A DNA stretch of 64,000 bases from Pedobacter psychrodurus (lineage in GTDB: Bacteria > Bacteroidota > Bacteroidia > Sphingobacteriales > Sphingobacteriaceae). The position numbers were made by a program, and so were the translations under genes. The notes under the pieces were generated by a model. It did no database searches, was not told where the DNA came from, and saw only the letters and a list, made by a program, of their open reading frames with translations. Where the stretch lies: contig NZ_SJSO01000016.1 of the NCBI RefSeq assembly GCF_004331735.1, forward strand, positions 62,001-126,000. Reading direction: 5' to 3'. This document shows, in pieces, positions 52,324 to 62,427 of the stretch (position 1 is the first letter of the stretch; each line of letters begins with the position of its first letter).

Positions 52324-52965
52324 ATGCTCAATTCTAACAACAACAGTTCTTTTGTACGGCCACTTATCCAGTATATGGAGCAATATCATAAGCTTTCCAG
52401 TAGCCTTATTGCACAGTACGAAAAACATTGCTCATTGGTCATAGTCAGAAAGAATAAATACATTGTTTCCCCTGTTGATAGTAATGCAGCACTTTACTTT
52501 GTAAAAAGTGGCATTGTTCGTGGTTTTATAAAAGATGGCGCCAAAGATATTACCACCTGGTTTTGTTTTGGGAATAATATTGTAGGAGCCATTCGTCACC
52601 CTGATTTACAAGCTAACCACTCTGTAGAATATTTACAGGCACTAGAAGATTGCGAGCTGATCCGCATTCCTTATACGTTAATCGACTATGCGTATTCCCA
52701 TTTCGAAGAAGCCAACATTATCGGGCGAAAACTGTTAGCGGTACACTACTATGCTGCATCCGAGAGATCTATACTGGCTAGAATACCCAATGCCTTAAGA
52801 CGGTACCAAAATTTAGCAGAGAGCAGAAAAGTAGATTTGAACAAAATACCGCTTCGCTATCTGGCAAGCTATTTAGGAATGAGATTAGAAACCTTAAGCA
52901 GGATCAAAAAGAAAGTACTGCATAAAACCGAAAATCGTGGCGTTCCAGTATCAATAGAAGATTAG
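52324..52965 (+). CDS. Crp/Fnr-family regulator
   Basis: A 213-residue protein with a cyclic-nucleotide-binding-like beta roll (residues 20-130, VIVRKNKYIVSPVDSNAALY and FVKSGIVRGFIKDGAKD) and a C-terminal helix-turn-helix region (KIPLRYLASYLGMRLETLSR then IKKKV). The cAMP-binding Arg/Ser residues of Crp are not evident, as is usual in Bacteroidota members. Its targets are not known; it stands between the OB-like gene and a terminator shared with the thioredoxin genes. Confidence 0.85.
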   Translation: MLNSNNNSSFVRPLIQYMEQYHKLSSSLIAQYEKHCSLVIVRKNKYIVSPVDSNAALYFVKSGIVRGFIKDGAKDITTWFCFGNNIVGAIRHPDLQANHSVEYLQALEDCELIRIPYTLIDYAYSHFEEANIIGRKLLAVHYYAASERSILARIPNALRRYQNLAESRKVDLNKIPLRYLASYLGMRLETLSRIKKKVLHKTENRGVPVSIED

Positions 52966-53014
52966 TGCATTAAACCCCTCAATTTAGTTTGGAATAAAAA
53001 TCCTTCAAAAAACA

Positions 53015-53042
53015 AACCCCGTACAGTTATTTGTACAGGGTT
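53015..53042. terminator. Bidirectional terminator hairpin
   Basis: AACCCCGTACA pairs with TGTACAGGGTT around a 6-base loop, one mismatch. It lies between the convergent Crp/Fnr gene and the TlpA-TPR gene. Confidence 0.65.
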
Positions 53043-53068
53043 AAAAATTCTAGTAAAACAAGAAGGGT

Positions 53069-54556
53069 TTAACCTTTTTTAATCATATCAATCATCATCG
53101 ATATTTCATCTACTGCAGCTTCATTGCTACCATCAAAACCCATCAGGTTAAATCTGATGTTCCCTGCAGGATCGATCACAAATTTTGAAGGAATTCCCGA
53201 CACTTTGTAATCGGTAACCACCTTGTTAACTTTCGAATCAGGATCTTTCGTATCCATTAACACCTCGAAACTATATTTCTGCGATTTAATGTAATCACTC
53301 GCATCTCGAGTTGGCGTAGCTGTTTTCTCCCAGGTATGAATAAACAAAAATTTCACGTTTGGATCTTCTTTATATTTATTAACGGCCATTTGCATTGCAG
53401 GGAAAGAAGCCTTACATGGCCCACACCAGGTAGCCCAAAAATCGAGGATTACCACCTTACCCTTTAAACTGCTTAGTGTAACTTTCTTACCTTCAATATC
53501 GGTTAATGTAAAATCTACAGCTGGTTTATTGATGATTTCTTTATTGAGTTTTTGCTGTAGATTGGCCAGAATCCCTTTTCTGATTTCAGCAGCATATGCA
53601 TCGAAGCCTGCATCACTTCCCTTTACTTTGATATAAAGTGTTTTAAAGGCACTACTCATTTCATCATTAGCCTTCCCCGATTTTACGGCCTCTTCCAATT
53701 TAGTATAAGCCTCTTTGCTTCTATTCAATGCCATTAATATTTTGGCGTATTGAAAATTCGATCTCGGAGAAGCAGTTTTTGGATTTTTAGCTGCTAAATC
53801 GGCATAAATAAGTGCTTCATTATACTTTTTCTGTTCGAAAAGAATACCTGCATAAGTCATGGTTAAACCTGGGTAACCTGATGCGGCAAATTTGGATGAA
53901 TTTTCGTCAGGTAATTTTCCATCATAATAAGTTTTAGCACTTTCCATGGCTTTTTTATAATATACAGCTGCATTTTTTAAATCGCCGGTTTTATAAAAAG
54001 CCTCCGCAACACCACCAAACCCGTTTCCTTTCCAAAAATCTACCTGAAGCTTGTTAATATACTCAATAGCCTTAGCCGCATTTTTTTCTTTGGCATATTC
54101 GGAAGCAATAGCCGATACCACATAATCATACACAATCAATTCTTCTCCAGAACCCGAAACCGGAAATTTCTTAATCCAGATTTTATAGGCATTTTCTTTG
54201 CCCTGTGCTGTTTTCTCGTCATAAATTTTGCTGGCTTCCTGCGCCCTCGCTCTCGAACCTTTAGGGAACTTTTGTAATTCTACCTGAACAAGCGAATCGG
54301 AAGCTTTTACATTTTTTAATCGATAATAGTAATTAATGGCCAGATCTACATCCTTTTCTTGATCGGCAGCTCCCAGCTTTTGTAAGTTGGCTACCAATAG
54401 TAACTTATCTGCAGGTTCCTTCGAAGCCAGCAATTTGTCTAGATAAATTCTGGTTGTATCTACTGGTTTGGTTTGTGCTTTTAAACCACTTATACTTCCT
54501 AAAATGATAATAGAAAGCAATCCTAACATTTTGTTACTGATATTTAATGTGCTCAT
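53069..54556 (-). CDS. TlpA-like thiol-disulfide protein with TPR-like N-terminus
   Basis: A 495-residue secreted protein: signal peptide (about 1-28), an alpha-helical TPR-like region (about 60-330, with repeating AxxYxxKAxE-type helices) and a C-terminal thioredoxin domain with the active site WATWCGPCK near residue 385. The thioredoxin part acts in the periplasm to reduce or shuffle disulfides. It is the last gene of the SusCD series and 4 bases from the preceding TlpA gene, so it is co-transcribed. Partner proteins are unknown. Confidence 0.85.
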   Translation of the reverse strand: MSTLNISNKMLGLLSIIILGSISGLKAQTKPVDTTRIYLDKLLASKEPADKLLLVANLQKLGAADQEKDVDLAINYYYRLKNVKASDSLVQVELQKFPKGSRARAQEASKIYDEKTAQGKENAYKIWIKKFPVSGSGEELIVYDYVVSAIASEYAKEKNAAKAIEYINKLQVDFWKGNGFGGVAEAFYKTGDLKNAAVYYKKAMESAKTYYDGKLPDENSSKFAASGYPGLTMTYAGILFEQKKYNEALIYADLAAKNPKTASPRSNFQYAKILMALNRSKEAYTKLEEAVKSGKANDEMSSAFKTLYIKVKGSDAGFDAYAAEIRKGILANLQQKLNKEIINKPAVDFTLTDIEGKKVTLSSLKGKVVILDFWATWCGPCKASFPAMQMAVNKYKEDPNVKFLFIHTWEKTATPTRDASDYIKSQKYSFEVLMDTKDPDSKVNKVVTDYKVSGIPSKFVIDPAGNIRFNLMGFDGSNEAAVDEISMMIDMIKKG

Positions 54557-54560
54557 GTGA

Positions 54561-55682
54561 CTAATCTTTAAATAGGTTTGACAATGTGTTGTTCAATTCT
54601 TCTCCACGTAAATCTTTTGCAACCACTTTTCCATCCTTATCCAATAAAAAGCTAGCGGGAACCGATTTTACACCATACAATGCCGCAGCAGTATTCGACC
54701 AACCTTTAAGTTCAGAAACATGTTTCCATATTAAACCGTCGTCGTTAATTGCTTTTAGCCAGGCTTCTTTTTTACTGTCTAACGATACGCCTAAGATTTC
54801 GAAGCCTTTATCATGGTATTTTTTGTAGGCTGCCACTACATTAGGATTTTCTTTACGGCAGGGACCGCACCAGCTTGCCCAAAAATCTACTAAAACATAT
54901 TTTCCACGAAGTGCAGAAAGTTTAAGTGGTTTTCCATCCACATCATTCATTACAAAATCCGGAGCCAGTTTTCCTGGAGCAGTTTTATTGGTTAATGCTA
55001 AACTGGCTTTAATGGCCTTCCCATAAAATGAAGCTTTAACCGCAGGACTAAATAACGCGTACATGGCTGTTGCTTGTTCCGGATAGGGATAATTAATAAA
55101 ACGGTCTTCTACAATTGCAGCAACTGCTACCGAAGAGGCATGTGCCTCTACATAAGTTTTCACTGCCTTTTGATTGAGCACGTCAAGTGCTTTAAATTCA
55201 TCATCAAATGGTTTTCGCTGTGCAGGGCTTAATGTAACTTTACCTTTTTGATTTGCACTATCTAAACGCCGGTAAATATCACCAGCTTTTGAAGTTATCA
55301 CTTTCCATGGTCCATTATAAAAACCAAAATAAATATCGGTTTCTGGCGAACCGATCACTTTGGCCATAAACAACGAATCCTTGTCGCCAACTATTGAGAT
55401 TTCTTTATTTTCTAAAAGGAAGTTTTTTTGTTGCTTACCGCCCTTAAGCTTTAAGGCATACATTTTAACCTCGGGTACTGTGCCGCTGAAGGTGAAGCCA
55501 CCATTGGTAATTTTGGTAGAATCTTTAATTTCTTTATCGCCAATATTATGCAACAAATAAATCATGCCACTGTCGGTCCCTTTTATTTTACCGGTAAGTT
55601 TATATCCCTTTTGTGGGGCAAAGGCTGTTGCGCCGAAAAGCATTATGCAGGCCACAACCGATAATTTTATTATCTTTTTCAT
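54561..55682 (-). CDS. DUF4369/TlpA-family thioredoxin-like protein
   Basis: I start at MKKIIKLSVVACIMLFGATA (55682), which gives a proper signal peptide. The protein is about 373 residues. An N-terminal DUF4369-like beta domain (YKLTGKIKGTDSGMIYLLHN) and a helical linker lead to a thioredoxin domain with VDFWASWCGPCRKENPNVV. It is probably periplasmic or lipid-independent. Such genes commonly follow SusC/SusD pairs in Sphingobacteriaceae. A 7-bp perfect hairpin (55700-55719) separates it from susD. Confidence 0.86.
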   Translation of the reverse strand: MKKIIKLSVVACIMLFGATAFAPQKGYKLTGKIKGTDSGMIYLLHNIGDKEIKDSTKITNGGFTFSGTVPEVKMYALKLKGGKQQKNFLLENKEISIVGDKDSLFMAKVIGSPETDIYFGFYNGPWKVITSKAGDIYRRLDSANQKGKVTLSPAQRKPFDDEFKALDVLNQKAVKTYVEAHASSVAVAAIVEDRFINYPYPEQATAMYALFSPAVKASFYGKAIKASLALTNKTAPGKLAPDFVMNDVDGKPLKLSALRGKYVLVDFWASWCGPCRKENPNVVAAYKKYHDKGFEILGVSLDSKKEAWLKAINDDGLIWKHVSELKGWSNTAAALYGVKSVPASFLLDKDGKVVAKDLRGEELNNTLSNLFKD

Positions 55683-55699
55683 AAAAATGATATAGTTAG

Positions 55700-55719
55700 G
55701 GGAGCCCGTGCAGGCTCCC
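55700..55719. repeat. Intercistronic hairpin between susD-like and TlpA genes
   Basis: GGGAGCC and GGCTCCC around a 6-base loop, inside the 42-base gap. It may moderate read-through or protect the 3' end of the susCD message. Confidence 0.5.
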
Positions 55720-55724
55720 AATAG

Positions 55725-57104
55725 TTAATTTTGGTAACCTGGATTCTGCGTTAACGAAGGATTAACAATAATCTGCGCCTGTGGTATTGGAAATAAGACT
55801 GAAGTTGATTTCCAGGTTGGTTTTAAGGCACTGATTACTGTAGCTGCACGATTAGTACGTTTTAAATCGAACCAACGGTGGCCCCACTCGCCAAAAAACT
55901 CTACTTTTCTTTCTTGCTCTACAGCAGTTAACATCTGTGCTTGTGTTAAAATAGCACTCACACCACCTAGGCCAGCTCTGGTTCTAACCATATCGATATC
56001 TGTTTTAGCACCCGACACATTATTTTGTTGTGCACGGGCCTCAGCACGGATCAGGTATTGTTCTGCAAATCTTAGCGCAACGTTATACTCATTTCCGGTA
56101 CCTGTTCCTATTTTATACTTGCTGATACCATAATAAGTTTTTCCTCCAATTGTTTTTGCAACTGTCCAATTGGTACGGCGTAGATCAGTTGTACTTTCAA
56201 AACTTTGATAAGTTGCATCTGCCAGGGTGTAATTTGGAATTACATTCGCTAATGTTACATATGCCGCCCCAGGCACAGAGATACCCGGGATATTGCCAAT
56301 CTGCCAGATAATTTCATTACTGGAATTGATAAAAGCTACCTCAGGCGCAGGCAATGTATATACAGCTGAATTTATAACTTGTGTAGCCTGTGCTTCTGCA
56401 TTAACATAATCTTTTTGGTAGAGGTATACCCGGGCCAAAAGTGCTGTTACAGCATACTTATTTACCCTACCTCTAAATGTACCAACATAAGCAGTAGGCA
56501 ATAGACTTTGTGCTTCAGTTAAATCTTTGATAATCTGGGCATAAACTCCGGCAGTTGAGCTACGTGGCAATACAGCATTTTCGAAAGCAGAATAATCATC
56601 CTTCAAGGGCAATGGCACGTCTCCATAAAGATTAACCAGATGGAAGTAAGCATAAGCTCTCATAAATTTCGCTTCACCCAAAAGCTGGTTTTTTACCGAT
56701 GGAGTTAAGGTTGTAGAAGCACTAAGTCCACTTATGGCATTATTGGCATTTTTTATCAATTGATAGGTGGTTCCCCATATCGTATTTGCAGTGCCGTTGG
56801 TATTGGCAATTGAATTGTTTGCAAACTCCTGAACCAAGGCATCGCTGGAATTGTATTGCAGTTCATCGCTAGAAACGCCGGAATAAAAAGTGAGGGAGGT
56901 GATCAGGCCGTTAGTAGCCTGCGAAGAAAATGAATATAGCCCCATAACCACACTTTGTGCTGCTGCATCTGTTTTAAAAGAATCTTCGAATAATACCTGA
57001 GTTGGCGGTGCACCAAGTTCGACAAATTTTTTACACGATGAAGCGGTTAGGACCGTTATAGTGATCAATGTTTTATAAAAGATATTTTTATATGTTTTTT
57101 TCAT
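55725..57104 (-). CDS. SusD/RagB-family surface lipoprotein
   Basis: A 459-residue lipoprotein (signal ending LTASSC) with the SusD pattern: GAPPTQVLFEDSFKTDAAAQ, YSGVSSDELQYNSS near the start, TPR-like helices (LLGEAKFMRAYAYFHLVNLY) and the C-terminal blocks EQYLIRAEARAQQNN, VRTRAGLGG and FFGEWGHRWFDLKRT, ending NPSLTQNPGYQN. It captures a nutrient at the cell surface for the SusC channel. Substrate is not predictable from this sequence. Confidence 0.93.
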   Translation of the reverse strand: MKKTYKNIFYKTLITITVLTASSCKKFVELGAPPTQVLFEDSFKTDAAAQSVVMGLYSFSSQATNGLITSLTFYSGVSSDELQYNSSDALVQEFANNSIANTNGTANTIWGTTYQLIKNANNAISGLSASTTLTPSVKNQLLGEAKFMRAYAYFHLVNLYGDVPLPLKDDYSAFENAVLPRSSTAGVYAQIIKDLTEAQSLLPTAYVGTFRGRVNKYAVTALLARVYLYQKDYVNAEAQATQVINSAVYTLPAPEVAFINSSNEIIWQIGNIPGISVPGAAYVTLANVIPNYTLADATYQSFESTTDLRRTNWTVAKTIGGKTYYGISKYKIGTGTGNEYNVALRFAEQYLIRAEARAQQNNVSGAKTDIDMVRTRAGLGGVSAILTQAQMLTAVEQERKVEFFGEWGHRWFDLKRTNRAATVISALKPTWKSTSVLFPIPQAQIIVNPSLTQNPGYQN

Positions 57105-57115
57105 GATTGTTTTGA

Positions 57116-60100
57116 TTAAAATGAACAGTTAACACCAAATACAATGGTTCTTAACGGAGGTAATACCTGTCCGATAGTACCGGTTCCCAAGCCAGTAGGT
57201 CCACCTTGAACAGTTGTTTCTGTATCCAAAATATACTTGTTCTTTGCCCAGGTGTAGAGGTTCTGGCCTTGAAGAAATACGCTACAGCTAGATATTTTAA
57301 TTTGCTTTAGCCATTCTGTCGGCAAACTATATGATAAGTTTACGGATCTGAGTTTTAAATATGAGGCGTCTCCGTAAACGGCATCAGATGAGGTATAGTT
57401 GTTGTAAGAAGTAGCTATTGCTGATCCTGCTGTTGCCGAAGAGCCTGGGATATCCGAATTGTTGTTTGTAGGTGTCCATCTGCCTAACCAATAATCATTT
57501 TGGTTAGTAAGTGCACCAGGACGCGTGTTCACAATCTTTGTTACCCCAAAACGATGGTTGAACTGGAAGAATATACCAAGTTCGAAATTTTTATAAGTGA
57601 AGGTGTTATTAAAACCTCCAAAGAAAGGTGTTCCCAGATCTGCAATGTATCGGTCGTTTGAATTGATTATGCCGTTACCATCTTTGTCTTCGTATATTGC
57701 TGTCCCGTTTGTGGGGTTAACACCAAGATAATGGTAAAGACGGATGAGGTTGATAGATTGGCCGACAACATAAGAAGAAGCATAAGATGATTTGTCAAGG
57801 TTTGGAAAATCCGTAATCTTATTATCGGTAAAAGTAAAGTTTGCCGAGGTTTTCCATGAGAAATCTTTTGTGATCACATTTGTAGTGTTCAGTTCAAGTT
57901 CCAGTCCCTTGTTCTGGATGGTGGCGGGCAGATTTAGTGTATAACTACTATATCCACTCTGACTGCCTAATGCATTCAGAGTAATCTGATCCGAAGACCT
58001 GTTTCTATAATAATTTGCTGTAAAAGAAATGCGGTCTTTTAAGAAACCTAGGTCAATAGCAAATTCTAGTTTTTTGGTGGTTTCCCATTGGATGAATTCG
58101 TTAGGAAGAACATTTACGTTTGTTGCAGCATTACCAAGATAAGCGGTTGCTGAAGAATATAAAGGCAGATAAAGGTAATTGGAAATCTGATCATTTCCTG
58201 TTGTTCCAAAGCTTCCCCTTAACTTTCCAAAACTTAGAAAAGAGAGGTTGTCCTTTACAAAATTTTCATTTGAAAATACCCATCCTGCACCAATTGCACC
58301 AAAATTACCAAAACGGTTCTTAGGGCCAAATCTTGATGAACCATCCCTTCTAAAGGTGGCATTAAAAAGATATTTTTCCTGCAAATTGTAATTTAGTTTT
58401 GCAAAAACTGCATCATATTTATACTTCACGATGTTATTGTATATCACTGTTGTGGTACCCGCTGCACCAAGTGTACCCAACAATGACTCATTGCTGTAAT
58501 TTGTTCCGAAAAGATAAAGTCCATTTGATGTGTTTTGCTGGAAACTCGTTCCGATAAGTGCAGTCAGTGTTCCGTCTCCAATAGGCTTAACATAATCTAG
58601 AGTAGGTTCGATAATCCAGTTCTGCGCATTGAGATTGGTGAAATTTGCAGAGCTTGTAGGGCTGTTCGCAGGATTTTGAGATGATGCAGGATTTGTAGAG
58701 GTCTGATCCAGCCTGGTACTGGTATAACCAAAATTGGCTTTAGCAGTTAAACCTGGTAAAATGACATATTTAATATTGGCATTGGCAATTAAGTTATTGG
58801 TTACGCCATTATACCTCTTTAATAAACTCGCCAGTGGATTGGTAAAACCAGTAGCCCAAAATAATTTGCCGGCAGCATCGTAAAGTGGGAGGTTGGGGGG
58901 CAGATTGTAAACCGATGACAGATCAGAAGTTGGGATATTGGTATTGTCGTTGGAATAGCTGGCAGAAAGTGAGACAGTGAATTTTTTATTTAATGAACTA
59001 TGGTCTAGGTTCAGTCTTGAAGAAAATCTTTTAGCACTATTGTCGCCCAAAAAAACGGTACTCTCTCTACGGTAGGCAGAATTGAAGAAAAAACGAGTCT
59101 GCTCGTTACCACCAGACATTGAAGCCTGAATTTCATTAACATGGCCCCTGTTTCCAATAAACATTTTCTGGAAATCTGTTGAACTATTTTGATCCCAAGC
59201 AGTTAAATCTGGAGCATTATTGGTATTCGGTGTAACGCCGTCATTTTTGAATGCTTCTGTTCTTAATGCCAGGTATTGCTGAAGATCGAGCACAGGGATA
59301 AATTGATTGACTTCAGTAAAGCCTGTATTAAGGTTAAGCCCAATTTTTACACGGCCTGATTTTCCCTTCTTAGTTGTGATCAAAACGACACCATTGGCAC
59401 CTCTGGATCCGTAAATCGAAGTCGCATCTGCATCTTTCAGAATGTCTATACGCTCGATGTCTGATGGATTGATCATACTGAAGGGACTTAATCCGCCACT
59501 GGCCCCCGAAGTTCCGAAAGCATTTAAATTATCTGTTGCGGGCTGACCTCCATTGAAATTGGTAAAAGGAACCCCATCAATTACATATAATGGAATTCCT
59601 CCCTGCAATAGTGAATTTTGCCCTCTGATCTGCACCTGGATTGCTCCACCCGGAACACCATTGTTCTGGGCAATCAATACGCCCGACATCCTGCCGGATA
59701 GTGCTGCCAAGGGATTTCCAACTGGTTGCTTTTCGATTTCTTTCGCTGTAATAGATGCAATAGAGCCTGTACTCGTTTTTCTGGTTGTAGTTCCATAACC
59801 AATAATCTGTACTTCATTTAGGCTACCAACTGAAGGTTTCATTACAATTTTGTACGAATTTTCTGAGCCAATAACCTGTTCTGCATTCTGATAGCCAATA
59901 CAAGTAAAAAGCAGCACTTTCGTTCCCTCATCCGGAAGGTTAATTCCAAACTGGCCGTTTCTATCGGTCGCTGTACTTACCTTATTACTTTGTTTCAGCA
60001 TTATTGAAACCCCTGGGATGGGAACTCCATCCTCATCTACCACAATACCAGAAATCCTGATGTCAACAGGCAAAGCTTTAACTTCTGGCTTTATCGAAGA

Positions 60101-60499
60101 AATTAAAATCCTGTTATTTAACTGCGTTATTTTAAAATGTTTGGAGTTAAACAGCACATCAAGCAGTTCCTGAACCGTACGTTTTTGTACCGGGATATTT
60201 ATTTCCTTTAGTTCTTTAAGATCGGTATTTCTATAAATGAAAATAAAAGGTGTTTGCTTTTGAATTTTTTCAATAGCAGAGAATACACTCTCATGATTTA
60301 ATCCAATTATAACTTCTGTATTGGAGATCGATTGACCCTTGGTATTAGAAGCAAAGATTAATGAAGAGGTGGCAAAGGTTATTATAGCTAATACAAAGCT
60401 TAAACGCATAATCTGACGAATTAGATATCGTGATTTTTTAGAAGCGAAAAATTTCTTACAGGGATTCCCGCTCTCTGCTGATTGTGCAGAAAATTTCAT
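57116..60499 (-). CDS. SusC/RagA TonB-dependent receptor with STN domain
   Basis: A 1127-residue outer-membrane receptor. It carries a signal after a long N-terminal extension (IRQIMRLSFVLAIITFATSS), an STN domain (about 55-110), a carboxypeptidase-regulatory-like domain (IRISGIVVDEDGVPIPGVSI), a plug (VIDGVPFTN, KDADATSIYGSRGANGVVLI) and a TonB barrel of 22 strands. The STN domain signals to the FecR encoded upstream. The sigma-FecR-SusC-SusD order is standard for transcription-coupled uptake. Substrate unknown. Confidence 0.95.
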   Translation of the reverse strand: MKFSAQSAESGNPCKKFFASKKSRYLIRQIMRLSFVLAIITFATSSLIFASNTKGQSISNTEVIIGLNHESVFSAIEKIQKQTPFIFIYRNTDLKELKEINIPVQKRTVQELLDVLFNSKHFKITQLNNRILISSIKPEVKALPVDIRISGIVVDEDGVPIPGVSIMLKQSNKVSTATDRNGQFGINLPDEGTKVLLFTCIGYQNAEQVIGSENSYKIVMKPSVGSLNEVQIIGYGTTTRKTSTGSIASITAKEIEKQPVGNPLAALSGRMSGVLIAQNNGVPGGAIQVQIRGQNSLLQGGIPLYVIDGVPFTNFNGGQPATDNLNAFGTSGASGGLSPFSMINPSDIERIDILKDADATSIYGSRGANGVVLITTKKGKSGRVKIGLNLNTGFTEVNQFIPVLDLQQYLALRTEAFKNDGVTPNTNNAPDLTAWDQNSSTDFQKMFIGNRGHVNEIQASMSGGNEQTRFFFNSAYRRESTVFLGDNSAKRFSSRLNLDHSSLNKKFTVSLSASYSNDNTNIPTSDLSSVYNLPPNLPLYDAAGKLFWATGFTNPLASLLKRYNGVTNNLIANANIKYVILPGLTAKANFGYTSTRLDQTSTNPASSQNPANSPTSSANFTNLNAQNWIIEPTLDYVKPIGDGTLTALIGTSFQQNTSNGLYLFGTNYSNESLLGTLGAAGTTTVIYNNIVKYKYDAVFAKLNYNLQEKYLFNATFRRDGSSRFGPKNRFGNFGAIGAGWVFSNENFVKDNLSFLSFGKLRGSFGTTGNDQISNYLYLPLYSSATAYLGNAATNVNVLPNEFIQWETTKKLEFAIDLGFLKDRISFTANYYRNRSSDQITLNALGSQSGYSSYTLNLPATIQNKGLELELNTTNVITKDFSWKTSANFTFTDNKITDFPNLDKSSYASSYVVGQSINLIRLYHYLGVNPTNGTAIYEDKDGNGIINSNDRYIADLGTPFFGGFNNTFTYKNFELGIFFQFNHRFGVTKIVNTRPGALTNQNDYWLGRWTPTNNNSDIPGSSATAGSAIATSYNNYTSSDAVYGDASYLKLRSVNLSYSLPTEWLKQIKISSCSVFLQGQNLYTWAKNKYILDTETTVQGGPTGLGTGTIGQVLPPLRTIVFGVNCSF

Positions 60500-60542
60500 A
60501 ATTTTAAATGTTTTAAATGATGCCTAAATTGTTTAATACAGG

Positions 60543-60605
60543 CTGTTCCAATTCCAGCTGGAACAGTGCAAATTTTATCTCTCTGTCTTGCAAGGACAGG
60601 GAGAT
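60543..60605. promoter_or_regulatory. Two tandem hairpins in the susC leader
   Basis: CTGTTCCA/TGGAACAG (60543-60566, nested TTCCAGCTGGAA) and ATCTCTCTGTC with GACAGGGAGAT (about 60577-60605) fall between fecR and susC. On the minus strand neither is followed by a U-run, so they are candidate 5'-leader structures affecting susC expression. Confidence 0.45.
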
Positions 60606-60680
60606 TTTTTCATCAAATGTGGAAATAATAGAGTTCTTTCATGTAGTTTGGTTTGTTTGGTTTTGGTTGATATTGATTAT

Positions 60681-61673
60681 TTAATTATTGCAATCCTTAC
60701 CCGAAATAAAAATCTCGTTGGCTTTGGTTACATATACTGCATTATTAAAGGAAGTTATGACCTGCAAAATCTCATCTAAACTTTCTCCTTTCTGAAAAGT
60801 TGTGGTAAAGCGGCAGTTTTTACCGCTATCATCAACAAAAGTAATTTTGGTCCCGAAGCGTTTAGCTAATACCTCAATGGCATCTTTCATGGTAATATCT
60901 TCAAAGAAAATATCTTTTGCCTGCCAGTCTACAACTTCCTGCGATATCACTTTGGTCTGGCTTGGCATTTTTCTTTTCTCATCAAAGGTTAGCTGTTGAT
61001 TAGGTGTAAGTACCCCTAAAAGCTTTTGATGATCTTGCACACTTACTTTTCCACGGGTTACCGTTATCACAACTTTTTGCCCCTCAATAGCTTTAATATT
61101 GAAAGCAGTACCTAAAACTGTTGTTTTAACTTTCCCTGCATAAACAATAAAGGGCTTAGCGGGATTATGAACAATATCAAAATATCCTTCCCCTTTAAGT
61201 GTTACTTCTCTGGTATTTCCATCAAAATGTTGGGGATACAGCAAAACTGCACCATTGTTTAATATCACTGTACTCCCATCTGGCAATACTATTTTTTTAT
61301 GCTCCGTTTCTGCTACTACATTAACAACTGCTACATTGGCTTTAGCAGTTATTTTTTGCGTTGCAGGCTTTAAAAAATAAAAAGTAGAAAAACCTGCAAT
61401 CAATAATACAGCAGCCCAACCTATCCAGGCAAAATTTAATTTAAACGACTTTTTTTCTTCCTCGTCAACAATTTCACTAAAAATTTTATTGGCCTTACTT
61501 TCTGCTATAGTTTCTTCAGATTGAAATAAATCCCAATCCTTTTCCATGAGGCGTTTTTCAAATTCAACATTGCTTGAGGCGTTAAGATGATTAAATAAAA
61601 CGCTCTTTTCTTCTTCGGATATAGTATTTTGAGCATACTTCTCCAGAAGTTCACTTATTTCTTCATTTTTCAT
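60681..61673 (-). CDS. FecR-family anti-sigma factor
   Basis: A 330-residue protein with a cytoplasmic N-terminus (MKNEEISELLEKYAQNTISE), one membrane helix (about 85-103, WIGWAAVLLIAGFSTFYF) and a FecR domain (LPDGSTVILNNGAVLLYPQH, GYFDIVHNPAKPFIV and VLGTAFNIK). The DUF4974-like C-terminus follows. It regulates the sigma factor encoded upstream and receives its signal from the SusC STN domain. Confidence 0.92.
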   Translation of the reverse strand: MKNEEISELLEKYAQNTISEEEKSVLFNHLNASSNVEFEKRLMEKDWDLFQSEETIAESKANKIFSEIVDEEEKKSFKLNFAWIGWAAVLLIAGFSTFYFLKPATQKITAKANVAVVNVVAETEHKKIVLPDGSTVILNNGAVLLYPQHFDGNTREVTLKGEGYFDIVHNPAKPFIVYAGKVKTTVLGTAFNIKAIEGQKVVITVTRGKVSVQDHQKLLGVLTPNQQLTFDEKRKMPSQTKVISQEVVDWQAKDIFFEDITMKDAIEVLAKRFGTKITFVDDSGKNCRFTTTFQKGESLDEILQVITSFNNAVYVTKANEIFISGKDCNN

Positions 61674-61830
61674 ACAAATGGCGATATAGAAAAGATATTA
61701 TTTTGTTCGTTTTAATAGTTGACGTTTGTAAAGCACAAAAAGGGGTAGTCAAAAAATATTTTTTTTTGAATATTTTTAAATTTCAGCCGTATTTTAAAAG
61801 AAAACCGTTCTAAAACAGGAATAGATTATA

Positions 61831-62427
61831 TTATTTTAGCAATCCAATGAAAACGAAAGAGATGAGTGGTATCGTATTATTTTCGCCAACCAAGGTCCGC
61901 AATGTTTTTAAGGCTTCTCTTAAGTGGACCTTAACGGTAGAGGGGGCAATATGGAGTATTTCTGCAACTTCTTTCTGCTTCATCCCTTCAATATGGCACA
62001 TACGGTAAACCAATCCCTGTTGCTTGGGTAGCTTATCTAATAACTGATCTACATAGGTCTGTGCATCTTTCCGCATAATCTCATCTTCGGTTCCTGTGTC
62101 GCGTTCAGTCCACATAACCTTACTTAAATCTGATGTTTTGTTTTCGGTAGCAATAGCCCTAAGCGAGTCTAGTGTAAGGTTAACAGCAATCCTTCTAATG
62201 TAGCCTCCAAAGTTTCCAACTTCGTTAAGACCATCTCTTTTTAACCATATTTTAAGGAAGGTTTCCTGAACCACTTCTTCAGCCCTTTCTTTAGATTTCA
62301 AGTAGCGGTTGGAATAAGAAAAAACTTTATTTTTATAAGCATCAAAGATCAAGCGAAAGGCCTGTTGATCGCCAACAGCAATTTTGAGCATTAAATCTCG
62401 TTCCTCTCCCAATTCCTTATTTTGCAT
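61831..62427 (-). CDS. ECF RNA polymerase sigma factor (FecI-like)
   Basis: A 198-residue protein: AFRLIFDAYKNKVFSYSNRY and EEVVQETFLKIWLKRDGLNE for region 2, and LPKQQGLVYRMCHIEGMKQK with EVAEILHIAPSTVKVHLREA for region 4. It ends in a hydrophobic tail (IPLISFVFIGLLK). It probably drives transcription of the SusC/SusD genes when FecR is released. The gap to fecR is 157 bases. Confidence 0.93.
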   Translation of the reverse strand: MQNKELGEERDLMLKIAVGDQQAFRLIFDAYKNKVFSYSNRYLKSKERAEEVVQETFLKIWLKRDGLNEVGNFGGYIRRIAVNLTLDSLRAIATENKTSDLSKVMWTERDTGTEDEIMRKDAQTYVDQLLDKLPKQQGLVYRMCHIEGMKQKEVAEILHIAPSTVKVHLREALKTLRTLVGENNTIPLISFVFIGLLK

